This document shows positions 43,105 to 52,400 of a stretch of 64,000 nucleotides of DNA, piece by piece. The notes beneath the pieces are model-generated. The model saw only the letters and a list, made by a program, of their open reading frames with translations, did no database searches and was not told the origin of the DNA. A program made the position numbers and the translations under genes. The stretch comes from Streptomyces globosus (GTDB lineage: Bacteria > Actinomycetota > Actinomycetes > Streptomycetales > Streptomycetaceae): positions 1,925,501 through 1,989,500 of the forward strand of contig NZ_CP030862.1 in the NCBI RefSeq assembly GCF_003325375.1. The letters run 5' to 3'. Every line of letters starts with the position of its first letter. Position 1 is the first letter of the stretch.

Positions 43105-43530
43105 TCAGGCGAGCTTGGCGCTCAGGGTGATGGTGGTGCCCGTGAGGGCCTGGCTCACCGGGCAGTTCTTCTTGGCGTCCTGTGCGGCCGCCTCGAAGCC
43201 CTCCGCGTCCAGGCCCGGGACCTCGCCCTCCACCGTCAGGTGGATGCCGGTGATGCCCTCGCCGGGCTGGAACGTGACGTCGGCCTTGGTCTCCAGGCGG
43301 GCGGGCGGGGTGCCCTTGCCGGCCAGGGCGTGCGACAGGGCCATCGAGAAGCAGCTGGAGTGCGCGGCCGCGATCAGCTCCTCCGGGCTGGTCTTGCCGT
43401 TCGGGGCCTCGGCCCGGGCGGGCCAGGAGACGTCGTAGGAGCCGAGGCCCGAGGAGTCGAGGGTGACGACACCCTTGCCCTCCAGCAGGTTGCCTTCCCA
43501 GACGGTGTGTGCGTGGCGCGTGGTGGCCAT
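43105..43530 (-). CDS. OsmC family peroxiredoxin-like protein
   Basis: A 141-aa OsmC/Ohr fold protein. The two redox Cys are in AAHSSCFSMALSHAL (near residue 60) and KKNCPVSQAL (near 125). It starts MATTRHAHTVWEGNL, as usual for OsmC rather than Ohr. Reduces organic hydroperoxides in the cytoplasm. It lies downstream of zapE on the same strand with a 67-bp gap. Confidence 0.92.
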   Translation of the reverse strand: MATTRHAHTVWEGNLLEGKGVVTLDSSGLGSYDVSWPARAEAPNGKTSPEELIAAAHSSCFSMALSHALAGKGTPPARLETKADVTFQPGEGITGIHLTVEGEVPGLDAEGFEAAAQDAKKNCPVSQALTGTTITLSAKLA

Positions 43531-43597
43531 GTTCTCTGTATCCCTTCGCGGATGGGGGAGCGGCCGGGTGCCTCGACGGCGCCCGGCGCCCCCAAAC

Positions 43598-44707
43598 CTA
43601 CTGGGACACCAGGGGTTTCGCGTCGCGCGCCAGCGCGGTGAGCCGGGAGATGGCGCGGAAGTACTTCTTGCGGTACCCGCCGTTCAGCATGTCGTCGCCG
43701 AACAGCCGGTCGAAGGGGACGCCGGACGCGAGCACGGGTATCTCGCGGTCGTAGAGCCGGTCCGCGAGGACGACCAGGCGCAGCGCCGTCGACTGGTCGG
43801 GCACGGGGACGACGCCGGTGAGGCAGACGGCGGTGATGCCGTCGGTGAGGGCGCCGTACCGGCTGGGGTGGACCTTCGCCAGGTGTTCCAGCAGCCCGGG
43901 GAAGTCGTCCAGGCTCGCGCCCTCCGTGGCGTACGCGGCCTTGGCCACCTGCTCGTCGGAGAAGGGGGCGGGGGCCTCGGGCAGGCCGCGGTGGCGGTAG
44001 TCCTGGCCGTCGATGCGCAGCGGCCGGAAGTGCGCCGACAGGCCCTGGATCTCGCGGAGGAAGTCCGCGGCGGCGAAGCGGCCCTCGCCGAGCTTGCCGG
44101 GCAGGGTGTTCGAGGTGGCGGCGAGGGCCACGCCCTGCTCGACGAGGCGGCTGAGGAGCGAGGACACCAGCACGGTGTCGCCGGGGTCGTCGAGTTCGAA
44201 CTCGTCGATGCACAGCAGCCGGTGCCCGCCGAGGGTCTGCACGGTCTGCTGGAAGCCGAGTGCGCCGACCAGGTTGGTGAGCTCCACGAAGGTGCCGAAG
44301 GCCTTCAGGGCGGGTTCGGCCGGGGTGGAGTGCCACAGCGAGGCCAGCAGGTGCGTCTTGCCGACGCCGTACCCGCCGTCGAGGTAGACCCCGCGCGGGC
44401 CGGACGGTGCGGCGGCCTTCGGTGCGCGGCCGAACCAGCGCCGCTTGCCGGAGCCGGTGGCGTGCGCGCCGCCGAGGCCGGAGGCGAAGCCCGCGAGGAC
44501 GCCGACAGCCTCGGCCTGGCTGGGCTGGGCGGGGTCCGGGTTGTACGTGTCGAAGCGCACCGAGTCGAACCGCGGCGGCGGCACCATCTCGGCCACCAGC
44601 CGCTCGGCGGGCACCCGGGGCTCGCGTGCGCAGAGGGCCTGCGGGCCGGCGTCGGCGGCCGGGTGGCGCCCGTGGGTGGAACCGGCGGCGGAGAGTGAGG
44701 TTGACAC
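43598..44707 (-). CDS. zapE: ZapE/AFG1-like cell-division ATPase
   Basis: A 369-aa AFG1/ZapE P-loop ATPase: Walker A YLDGGYGVGKTHLLASL near residue 110, Walker B RLLCIDEFELDDPGDT near 170, ATSNTLPGKLGEGRF (sensor region) near 210 and the C-terminal GGYRKKYFRAISRL. In E. coli ZapE regulates Z-ring constriction; the Streptomyces role is inferred. GTG 44707 lies 8 nt after a TAGAGT hexamer on the minus strand (44716-44721), suggesting a leaderless mRNA. The frame extends to 44887 without support and would overlap the divergent gene. Confidence 0.88.
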   Translation of the reverse strand: MSTSLSAAGSTHGRHPAADAGPQALCAREPRVPAERLVAEMVPPPRFDSVRFDTYNPDPAQPSQAEAVGVLAGFASGLGGAHATGSGKRRWFGRAPKAAAPSGPRGVYLDGGYGVGKTHLLASLWHSTPAEPALKAFGTFVELTNLVGALGFQQTVQTLGGHRLLCIDEFELDDPGDTVLVSSLLSRLVEQGVALAATSNTLPGKLGEGRFAAADFLREIQGLSAHFRPLRIDGQDYRHRGLPEAPAPFSDEQVAKAAYATEGASLDDFPGLLEHLAKVHPSRYGALTDGITAVCLTGVVPVPDQSTALRLVVLADRLYDREIPVLASGVPFDRLFGDDMLNGGYRKKYFRAISRLTALARDAKPLVSQ

Positions 44708-44743
44708 AGCTCTTAACTCTACGGGGCGTGGCACACTGCACCG

Positions 44744-45544
44744 ATGCGACGCCTGTTCCCTGTGACCGATCAGACATCCCGCCCCGCGGACTCCGCCGGG
44801 CCCGCGCCGGACGCCGGTGACCGAGAGTGGTCGCTGGACGAGCTCGCGGAGGCGTACGCGTATCCGCCGATCGGGCCGGACGGGCACTGGCTGCGGGCCA
44901 ACATGGTCTCCACGCTAGACGGGGCGGCGCAGCACGAGGGGCGCTCCCAGCCGATCTCCGGCGAGACCGACATGCGGATCTTCGGCACGCTGCGGGCCCT
45001 GGCGGACGTGGTGATCGCCGGAGCGGAAACGGTTCGCCAGGAGGGGTACCGGCCGGCCCGCGCCCGTGAGGCCTTCGCGGCCCGCCGGGCGGCGGCCGGG
45101 CAGGGCCCGGCGCCGGCGATCGCCGTCGTCACCTCCGGGATGGACCTGGACTTCTCGCTGCCGCTGTTCGCCTCCCCGCTGGTGCCGACACTCGTCGTGA
45201 CGGGCGCCGGGGCTCCGGCCGAACGGGTGGCGGAGGCCGGGCGGGCGGGCGTCGAGGTCGTGGTCGCGGGCGACGGGGCGGCCGTGGACCCGGCGCGCGC
45301 GGTGCGCGAGCTGGCGGCCCGCGGGCTGCGCCGCCAGCTCACGGAGGGCGGGCCTCGGCTGCTGGGCCAGTTCGTCGCGGCGGGGGTGCTGGACGAGCTG
45401 TGCCTGACCGTGTCGCCGATGCTCACGGCGGGGGGTGCCCAGCGGATCGCCGGAGGGCCCTCCGTGGCCGTCCCGCACCGGTTCGCGCCCGCGCTGGTGC
45501 TGGAGGAGGCCGGGTTCCTCTTCACGAGCTACCGTCGGATCTGA
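44744..45544 (+). CDS. RibD C-terminal-domain pyrimidine reductase family protein
   Basis: A 266-aa DHFR-like reductase: WLRANMVSTLDGAAQHEG near residue 50, GAETVRQEGYRPAR near 93 and the LTEGGPRLLGQFVAAGVLDE region near 200 match the RibD reductase domain, without a deaminase domain. It may reduce a pyrimidine or pterin-like substrate; a riboflavin role is not certain. Divergent from zapE with only 36 bp between starts; CACACT sits 6 nt upstream of the ATG, so this may also be a leaderless start. Confidence 0.85.
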   Translation: MRRLFPVTDQTSRPADSAGPAPDAGDREWSLDELAEAYAYPPIGPDGHWLRANMVSTLDGAAQHEGRSQPISGETDMRIFGTLRALADVVIAGAETVRQEGYRPARAREAFAARRAAAGQGPAPAIAVVTSGMDLDFSLPLFASPLVPTLVVTGAGAPAERVAEAGRAGVEVVVAGDGAAVDPARAVRELAARGLRRQLTEGGPRLLGQFVAAGVLDELCLTVSPMLTAGGAQRIAGGPSVAVPHRFAPALVLEEAGFLFTSYRRI

Positions 45545-45679
45545 CAACGGGCGGAATTCCTCGTTCCGCTTTGCTTCCGGTGGGCACATATATCTGCGCC
45601 GCCCCGCGCGACAGCGGGGCAGGATGGTTTCCGCAAGGGCCGCGGCCTGCCGCCGCCGCCCATGAAGGAGAGGGCGTCC

Positions 45680-46147
45680 GTGTTCACGAGCGTTTTGATG
45701 ATCGAGCAGCCGCTGACCACCGTCGACGTGGACTTCGTCACCACCCTGCACGGGGACGACCCGGTCTCCTTCATCGTGCTCATGCAGCCGAGGGGCGACC
45801 AGGACCGCCTGCTGCGCGCCATCGACGACGTCGCGCTCGGCGAGCTGCCCGAGGCGCTCCACGAGGCCGACGAGCCCGAGGGCGCGGCCGCCCTCGGGCC
45901 TGCGGAGCAGGCCCTCGCCCACTCCCTGGAAGCCCTGCGGAGAAAGGGCGCCACCGCCGTCGGGGAGATCGTCGAGGACCATCCGCTGGACAGGCTGAAG
46001 GCCGTCGTCGAGGAGAAGGGCGCCGACGAGGTGATCGTCCTGACCGCCCCGCACTTCGTCGAGGAGTTCTTCCACCGGGACTGGGCCTCCCGCGCCCGCC
46101 ACAAGGTCGGGGTTCCGGTGCTCAAGCTCTTCGCCCACAACGAATAG
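45680..46147 (+). CDS. Conserved small protein, often annotated as indole-3-glycerol phosphate synthase
   Basis: A 155-aa protein. GTG 45680 follows AAGGAGAGG at 45665-45673, so the frame's earlier ATG at 45662 is part of the leader. The sequence alternates strands and helices (VSFIVLMQPRG, AVVEEKGADEVIVLTAPHF, VPVLKLFAHNE) in a way that resembles a UspA/Rossmann-like alpha/beta fold. It lacks TrpC catalytic motifs, so the common TrpC label looks wrong. Conserved in position upstream of murC in Streptomyces. Function unknown. Confidence 0.75.
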   Translation: MFTSVLMIEQPLTTVDVDFVTTLHGDDPVSFIVLMQPRGDQDRLLRAIDDVALGELPEALHEADEPEGAAALGPAEQALAHSLEALRRKGATAVGEIVEDHPLDRLKAVVEEKGADEVIVLTAPHFVEEFFHRDWASRARHKVGVPVLKLFAHNE

Positions 46148-46246
46148 GCTGGCGTCCGACACGTTCGCGCCGGGACGGCCCCCGCACCCGCAGGGGCCGG
46201 GCCGCCCCGGCGCACCCGACCCGCCCGCACTTTGGGGAGAAGCCGT

Positions 46247-47647
46247 ATGACGCCGCAGCCCGGCCTGCCGAACGCCATGGAACGCCCGCACTTCATCGGC
46301 ATCGGCGGCGCCGGGATGTCCGGCATCGCGAAGATCCTCGCCCAGCGCGGCGCCGCCGTCGCCGGCAGCGACGCCCGCGACTCCGACACCGCGCAGGCGC
46401 TGCGCGCCCACGGCGCGACCGTGCACATCGGGCACGCCGCCGCCCACCTCGCCGACGACGCCACCAGCGTCGTCGTCTCCAGCGCCATCCGCGCCGACAA
46501 CCCCGAGCTGGCCCGCGCCGCCGAGCTCGGCATCCCCGTCGTGCACCGCTCCGACGCCCTCGCCGCCCTCATGGACGGCCTGCGGCCGATCGCCGTCGCC
46601 GGCACCCACGGCAAGACGACCACCACCTCCATGCTGGCCGTCTCCCTCTCGGCCCTCGGCCTGGACCCCTCCTACGCCATCGGCGGCGACCTGGACGCCC
46701 CCGGCTCCAACGCCCACCACGGCACCGGCGACATCTTCGTCGCCGAGGCGGACGAGAGCGACCGCAGCTTCCACAAGTACGCCCCGCAGGTCGCGATCAT
46801 CCTCAACGCGGAGCTCGACCACCACGCGAACTACGCCTCCATGGACGAGATCTACGAGTCCTTCGAGACGTTCGTCGGCCGGATCGTGCCCGGCGGCACC
46901 CTCGTCGTCGCCCACGGGCAGGCCGGCGCCGCCGAGATCGCCGCCCGCGTCCGCGGCCGCGACGGCCTCACCGTCGTCACCTACGGCGAGGAGGAGGACG
47001 CCGACGTCCGCATCGAGGACATCACCCCGCGCGGCCTGGCCGGCGAGGTCACCGTCCGCCTCGACGGCCGCTCCCTCACCTTCACCGTCTCCGTGCCCGG
47101 CCGCCACTACGCGCACAACGCCGTCGCCGCCCTCGCCGCCGGAGCCGCCCTCGGCATCCCCGCCGACGACCTCGCCGCCGCCCTCGGCAAGTACACCGGC
47201 GTCAAGCGCCGCCTCCAGCTCAAGGGCGAGGCCGCCGGCGTGCAGGTCATCGACTCCTACGCCCACCACCCCACCGAGATGACCGCCGACCTGGAGGCCA
47301 TCCGCGGCGCCGCCGGCGACTCCCGGATCCTCGTCGTCTTCCAGCCGCACCTGTTCTCCCGCACCCAGGAGCTCGGCAAGGAGATGGGCCAGGCCCTCGC
47401 CCTCGCCGACGCCTCCGTGGTCCTCGACATCTACCCGGCCCGCGAGGACCCGATCCCCGGCGTCACCAGCGAGATCATCATCTCGGCCGCCCGCGCCGCC
47501 GGCGCCGACACCACCGCCGAACACGACAAGGACGCCGTCGCCGACGTGATCGCGGGAATGGCCAAGCCCGGCGATCTCGTTCTCACCATGGGCGCGGGAG
47601 ACGTCACGGACCTGGGACCGGCGATCCTCGCCCGCCTGGCGGGCTGA
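46247..47647 (+). CDS. murC: UDP-N-acetylmuramate-L-alanine ligase
   Basis: A 466-aa Mur ligase adding the first L-Ala to UDP-MurNAc. Motifs: HFIGIGGAGMSGIAKIL near residue 12 (UDP-binding), VAGTHGKTTTTSML near 120 (P-loop), VAEADESDRSF near 165 and IDSYAHHPTEM near 340. ATG 46247 follows GGGGAG; an upstream in-frame start at 46232 would precede that site. In Streptomyces murC lies outside the dcw cluster, in this neighbourhood, so this is likely the main copy. Confidence 0.95.
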   Translation: MTPQPGLPNAMERPHFIGIGGAGMSGIAKILAQRGAAVAGSDARDSDTAQALRAHGATVHIGHAAAHLADDATSVVVSSAIRADNPELARAAELGIPVVHRSDALAALMDGLRPIAVAGTHGKTTTTSMLAVSLSALGLDPSYAIGGDLDAPGSNAHHGTGDIFVAEADESDRSFHKYAPQVAIILNAELDHHANYASMDEIYESFETFVGRIVPGGTLVVAHGQAGAAEIAARVRGRDGLTVVTYGEEEDADVRIEDITPRGLAGEVTVRLDGRSLTFTVSVPGRHYAHNAVAALAAGAALGIPADDLAAALGKYTGVKRRLQLKGEAAGVQVIDSYAHHPTEMTADLEAIRGAAGDSRILVVFQPHLFSRTQELGKEMGQALALADASVVLDIYPAREDPIPGVTSEIIISAARAAGADTTAEHDKDAVADVIAGMAKPGDLVLTMGAGDVTDLGPAILARLAG

Positions 47648-47693
47648 GCCGGGCAGACAGGGCCCACGGGCCGGACGAGGGAGCGGAAGAGTC

Positions 47694-48107
47694 ATGGCGT
47701 ACGAGGTCGAGAAGACGGACGAGCAGTGGCAGGCGGAGCTGACGCCGTCCGAGTACCAGGTGCTGCGCCTGGCCGGCACCGAGCCGGCGTTCCGCGGCGA
47801 GTACACCGACACCACGACGGCGGGCGTCTACACCTGCCGCGGCTGCGGCGCCGAGCTCTTCCGCTCCACCGAGAAGTTCCCCTCCCACTGCGGCTGGCCG
47901 TCCTTCTACGACCCGAAGGACACCGACGCGGTCGAGCTGCGCGCGGACACCTCGCACGGCATGGTCCGCACCGAGGTGCTCTGCGCCCGCTGCGGCTCGC
48001 ACCTCGGCCACGTCTTCGAGGGCGAGGGCTACCCCACCCCCACCGACCAGCGCTACTGCATCAACTCGATCTCCCTGCGCCTGGTCCCGCAGGCAGACCA
48101 GGGCTGA
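47694..48107 (+). CDS. msrB: Peptide-methionine (R)-S-oxide reductase MsrB
   Basis: A 137-aa protein. Two zinc CxxC pairs (YTCRGCGAELF near residue 45, LCARCGSHLGH near 100), the SHCGWPSF substrate loop, and the catalytic Cys in QRYCINSISL near 125. Repairs methionine-R-sulfoxide in proteins using thioredoxin. 46 bp after murC on the same strand; possibly co-transcribed. Confidence 0.95.
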   Translation: MAYEVEKTDEQWQAELTPSEYQVLRLAGTEPAFRGEYTDTTTAGVYTCRGCGAELFRSTEKFPSHCGWPSFYDPKDTDAVELRADTSHGMVRTEVLCARCGSHLGHVFEGEGYPTPTDQRYCINSISLRLVPQADQG

Positions 48108-48115
48108 TCCGTCCG

Positions 48116-48502
48116 TCAGATCAGGCTGTGGCGGACCGCGCGGGCCACCGCGTGGGCGCGGTTGCGGGCCTGGAGGCGGGCCATCAGCTCGTACACCACG
48201 TTCTTGACGGTGTGCTCCGAGCAGGACAGGGTGCGGGCGATGACCGCGTTGCCGTGGCCCTCCGCCATCAGCGTCAGGACCGCGGTCTGCCGGGCCGTCA
48301 GCCGCGGGACGTCCGCCCCCGCCGGGCGGGCCGCCGGTGCGGCGGCGGAGTGTGCGGCCGACCCGGCGGCCGCGCCGAGCAGGCGGACCAGGGCCGGGTA
48401 CGGCATGCGGCCGTCCCCGGCGAGGCGCAGCAAATCCCCCCGGTCCGTCAGGTCACCTGCCGGCGCGGGCAGCGGGCGCGAGAGTTCGGCGACGGCGCTC
48501 AC
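48116..48502 (-). CDS. LuxR-type HTH regulator, short
   Basis: A 128-aa protein. The C-terminal LuxR HTH (LTARQTAVLTLMAEG, then HGNAVIARTLSCSEHTVKNVV, about residues 68-125) is preceded by a short N-terminal region without a receiver. GTG 48502 overlaps the stop of the upstream LuxR gene by 4 bp. The pair is expressed together and diverges from the LanM gene, so both are candidate regulators of the lanthipeptide-like cluster. Confidence 0.85.
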   Translation of the reverse strand: MSAVAELSRPLPAPAGDLTDRGDLLRLAGDGRMPYPALVRLLGAAAGSAAHSAAAPAARPAGADVPRLTARQTAVLTLMAEGHGNAVIARTLSCSEHTVKNVVYELMARLQARNRAHAVARAVRHSLI

Positions 48503-49131
48503 AGCAGGCCGACCCGGAGCGCGTAGGCGACCGCGTGGGCGCGGTTGCGCAGGCGGAAGCGCTGGGTGATGTCGTGCACGACGGTCGTGACCGTCCGCGG
48601 GGAGTAGCACAGCTGCTTGGCGATCTCGTTGGTCTCGTGGCCGTCGGCGACCAGGCGCAGCACGCTGCGCTCGCGCTCGCTCAGGCCGGGCGCCGGCCGG
48701 CGGTCCGCGGCGGGTCCGGCCGCCGCGGTGGCGCCGTGCCCGCCGGGGCGTTCCAGCAGCCGGTCCAGGAGGTCGGGCGGCAGCGTGCAGTCGCCGCGGG
48801 AGGCCGCCAGGACGGCGCGGGCCAGGGCGGCGGCGTCCGCCTCGCGGCGGCGCAGCAGTCCGCGGGCCCCGGCCGCTATCGCGTGCAGGGCGCCCTCCGG
48901 TTCCAGCTCGCCCGCGACGAGGACGACGTCGGGGCGGGACGGGGCGTCGCGGACGGTGCGCAGGACGTCCAGCTCCGGCCGGCCGACCCGGTCCACGGTC
49001 ATGACCACGACCCGCGGCTCGCGGCCCGGCGCCGCCGGGGCGAGTTCGGCGCAGGCGAACAGGGTGCTCTTCGTTCCGGCTTCCAGCACGGGGTCGAACG
49101 CGACGACGTCGACAGGGACGGGTTCTCCCAC
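48499..49131 (-). CDS. LuxR-type HTH regulator with degenerate receiver
   Basis: A 210-aa protein. The N-terminal about 115 residues resemble a receiver domain in pattern (VVVMTVDRVG, VLVAGELEPEGALHAIAAGARGLL) but lack the conserved acidic pocket. The HTH lies at about 148-205 (LSERERSVLRLVADG, then ETNEIAKQLCYSPRTVTTVV). GTG 49131 follows GAGGAACAG. First gene of a two-gene regulatory operon divergent from LanM. Confidence 0.85.
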   Translation of the reverse strand: MGEPVPVDVVAFDPVLEAGTKSTLFACAELAPAAPGREPRVVVMTVDRVGRPELDVLRTVRDAPSRPDVVLVAGELEPEGALHAIAAGARGLLRRREADAAALARAVLAASRGDCTLPPDLLDRLLERPGGHGATAAAGPAADRRPAPGLSERERSVLRLVADGHETNEIAKQLCYSPRTVTTVVHDITQRFRLRNRAHAVAYALRVGLL

Positions 49132-49449
49132 CTGTTCCTCCGTTGATCACCCGCCGCCCGGGGTGCCGGGCGGCGGAAAGGGGCACTGCACCCAGGCTGG
49201 GGCCGGCCCGCCCGGTGCGGCATCGGGCCGCGGCCCCCACATTCGTGGAGAACGGCGTCAGAAGGCGCGGATCCTGTGAAGACCGCAGCGCCGCAGGCCG
49301 GACCGGCCCCGGCCGGACGGGTGTACGGGGGACGGAGCCGGTGCACCGTCCCCCGTACCCCGCAGGCCGGGGCCGCCGCGGCGGCCCGTACGGGCGGTGC
49401 GTGCGCAGGGTCGGCGGGGGGCTCCGCGGAATATGGGGGAACGGCCCCC
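49132..49449. promoter_or_regulatory. Gene-free divergent promoter region upstream of LanM
   Basis: 318 bp between the LuxR pair and the LanM start. The LanM frame is open from 49276 but without family sequence, so I treat it as non-coding. Some short GC dyads exist; no clear -10/-35 pair could be named. Confidence 0.4.
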
Positions 49450-52400
49450 ATGTGCGCGCGCCCCGCCTCTGCGAGGTTTCTCCCCGTGACCGACACCGCC
49501 ACCACCGCCGCCGGAGCAGACCGGGCCGGGGGCCTCGCCCCCGCCTGGTGGGCCCGGGCCCTGAACCTGAGGGAGCGGCTCGCCGCCCCCGGAGCCCCCG
49601 CCCCCGCCCCGGCCGGCGCTGCCCGCACCCGGCCCGCCTCCTGGTCCCTCGGGGACGCGGCGGGCTTCGCGGCCCGCCTGGCGGCCCTGGGGGTGGCGGA
49701 GGAGGCGGCGTACGCCCTCGCGGCGGAGGAGCCCGCCCGGCTGGCCGCCCGCGCCGGGGACGCCCCGGCCTGGGCGCGGTACACGGAGCAGGTCGTGGCC
49801 TCCCTGCCCGAGGACGCGGCCGGGGCTGCAGGCTCCGGCCGCACGGACGCGGCGGCCGGCGGGGCCGCGGTCTTCCTGCCGGTGCTGGCGCCGTTCGTCG
49901 CCCCGGCCTGGGCGGAGGCCGAGGCCCGCACCCGGGCCGTGCCCGGCGCCGGCGAACCGGAGGTGTTCCGGGCCGCGTTCGAGGAGGCGCTGGGGGACCG
50001 ACTGGTCCGGCAGGCGGCCCGCACCCTGGTCCGCGAGCTCCACCGGGCCCGCACCGCCGGCCTGCTGGCCGGGGCGACGCCCCGGGAGCGGTTCGCGTCG
50101 TTCACCGCCCGGCTCGGCACCCGGCAGGGGCTGGCGGAGCTTTTCGCCCGCCACCCGGTCCTGGCCCGGATGCTCGGCCAGACCTGCGCGCACGCCGCCG
50201 CGGCCGCCGCCGAGCTGATGGACCGCTTCGCCGCCGACCGGGCGCGGATCGTCGCCGGACTGCTCGGCGGGGCCGACCCGGGCGCCCTGGCGCGGGTGGA
50301 GCTCGGGCGGGGCGACGCCCACCAGCAGGGCCGCTCCGTCGCCCTGCTGCACTTCGCGGGCGGTGCGTCCGTCGTCTACAAGCCGCGCCCGCTCGCCCAG
50401 CACGTGCTGCTGGACCTGGCGGTGGAGTGGGCCAACGGCAAGGTGCCCGGGCTCGGCCTGCGCACGCCCCGCTCCGTGCGCGGCGCCGGCTACGGCTGGC
50501 TGGAGTTCATCGGGCACCGCTGGTGCACCACCCCCACGGAGTTCGACCGCTTCTACCGCCGGCAGGGCGCCCTCCTCGCGCTCCTGTACGCGGTCGACGG
50601 CGCGGACATGCACTACGAGAACGTCGTCGCCTGCGGCGACCAGCCCGTGCTGGTGGACGCCGAGACGCTGCTGCACTCCGGCCTGCCGGAGGCGCTCACC
50701 GTCGGCGGCGACCCGGCCGCCGACGCCCTGGCCGCCTCGGTGAACCGCACCTGCCTGCTGCCCAGTCTGCTCATCGGCGACCACGGCGCCATGGACATCT
50801 CCGCCCTCGGCGGCGGGGGCGGCGGCGCCTACCCCAGCGACGGCCTGCACTGGGAGGCCGCCGGGACGGACGCGATGCGGCTGGCGCGCGGCCCCGTCGC
50901 CACGGCCGCCGGCCTGAACCGGCCCGCACCGCAGGGCCGCAGCGCCGGGCACGCCGTCCACCGGGCGGCGCTGCTGGAGGGGTTCCGCGCCGGGTACGAC
51001 GCGGTCACCGAGCACCGGGCCGAACTCCTCGGCGGGCTGCTCGGCCGGTGGGTGGCCGGCCCGGGGCGGCTCATCGCCCGCTCGACCCGGCTCTACACCA
51101 CCCTGCTGGACGAGTCGACCCACCCGGACGTGCTGGGCGACGCCCTGGACCGCGACGCGGTGTTCGCCGTCCTGTGGACGGAGTCCGCGCACGACCCGGC
51201 CCGCCGCAGGCTCGTCGAGGACGAGACCGCCGACCTGTGGTGCGGCGACGTCCCCCTCTTCTTCCACCACCCCGCGCACACCTGGCTGGAGACCTCCCGC
51301 GGCACCCGGATCCAGCGGGTGCTGCCCGAGCCGAGCCTGCACACCGTGCGGGAGAAGATCGCGGCGATGGGCGAGGTGGACCGCCACGACCAGGAGTGGA
51401 TCATCTCGGCGACGCTCGCCGTCACCGCGGCCCGCCCTCACGGCGCCCCCGCAGGCCCGCTGCCCGCCGGGCCCGCCGGGCCGCCCGCACCGCCCGCGCC
51501 GCCGGAACCGTCGCGGCTGCTGGCCGCCGCCTGCGGACTCGCCGACGAACTCGCCGGCCGCGCGGTGCACGGCGCCGGACGCGCCAACTGGCTCGGCCTG
51601 GAGCAGGTCTCCGGGGACCACTGGGCCGTCCTGCCGATGGGCGGCGGCCTCGCCCAGGGATACCCGGGCGTCGCCCTGTTCCTCGCCCAGCTCGGCGCCC
51701 TCACCGGTGCCGAGCGGTACACCGAGCTGGCCCGGCAGGCCGTACGGCCGCTGCCCGCGCTGGTCTCCGTCCTGGCCCGCGACGCCGACCTGGCCGCCGC
51801 GGTCGGGCCGGGCGCCCTCGACGGCATCGGCGGCATCGCCTACGCCCTGGCCCGCCTCGCCCCGCTGCTCGGCGGCGGGCTCGCGGACTGCCTGCCCGAC
51901 GCCCTCGACGCCCTGGAGCGCGCCGCCCTCTCCGGCGGCGGGGCCGGCGACGCGCCCGCCGGCCTGGCCGACGGCCTCGCCGGGGCCCTGGCCGCCGCCC
52001 ACGCCGTCCGGCGCACCCCCGGCCTGCCGGGCGCGCACCGGGCGGCCGCGACGGCCGACCGCCTCGCCGACCGGCTGCTCGCGGAGGTCCGGAAGCGGCC
52101 GGAAGGGCGTGGAGCCGGGCCGGGGTTCGCCCGCGGCGACGCCGGGATCGGCTGGGCGCTGCTGCGCCACTCTGCTGCCGGGCCCGCCGCCGGCTCGGGC
52201 TCCGGCTCAGGCGCGGGCTCCGGCGACGATCCGTACGCCCGCGTGGGCCGCGCCCTGCTGCGCCCCGCGGTCGAGGAGGTGCTGCGCCGCCCCGACGGCC
52301 TCGGCTGGTACGCGGGCCTCGCGGGCACCGCGCTGGCCGCCGCCGACGCGCCGGCCCCGCTCGGCGGCCTGCTGCTGCCCGGCGAGGGCCCCGACCGGTG

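Noticed and set aside
41586..43130. 514-codon frame in the gene-free region
   Set aside because: Translation is Pro/Arg/Ser-rich and follows the inverted and hairpin repeats; similar long frames exist on both strands, so no coding signal.
45680..46147. Indole-3-glycerol phosphate synthase (TrpC)
   Set aside because: Too short (155 aa versus about 260) and lacks TrpC motifs; kept as a conserved protein of unknown function.
49258..52170. 970-codon minus-strand frame across LanM
   Set aside because: Shadow of the LanM gene, whose dehydratase motifs are unambiguous; the antisense product is Gly/Arg/Ala-rich and featureless.
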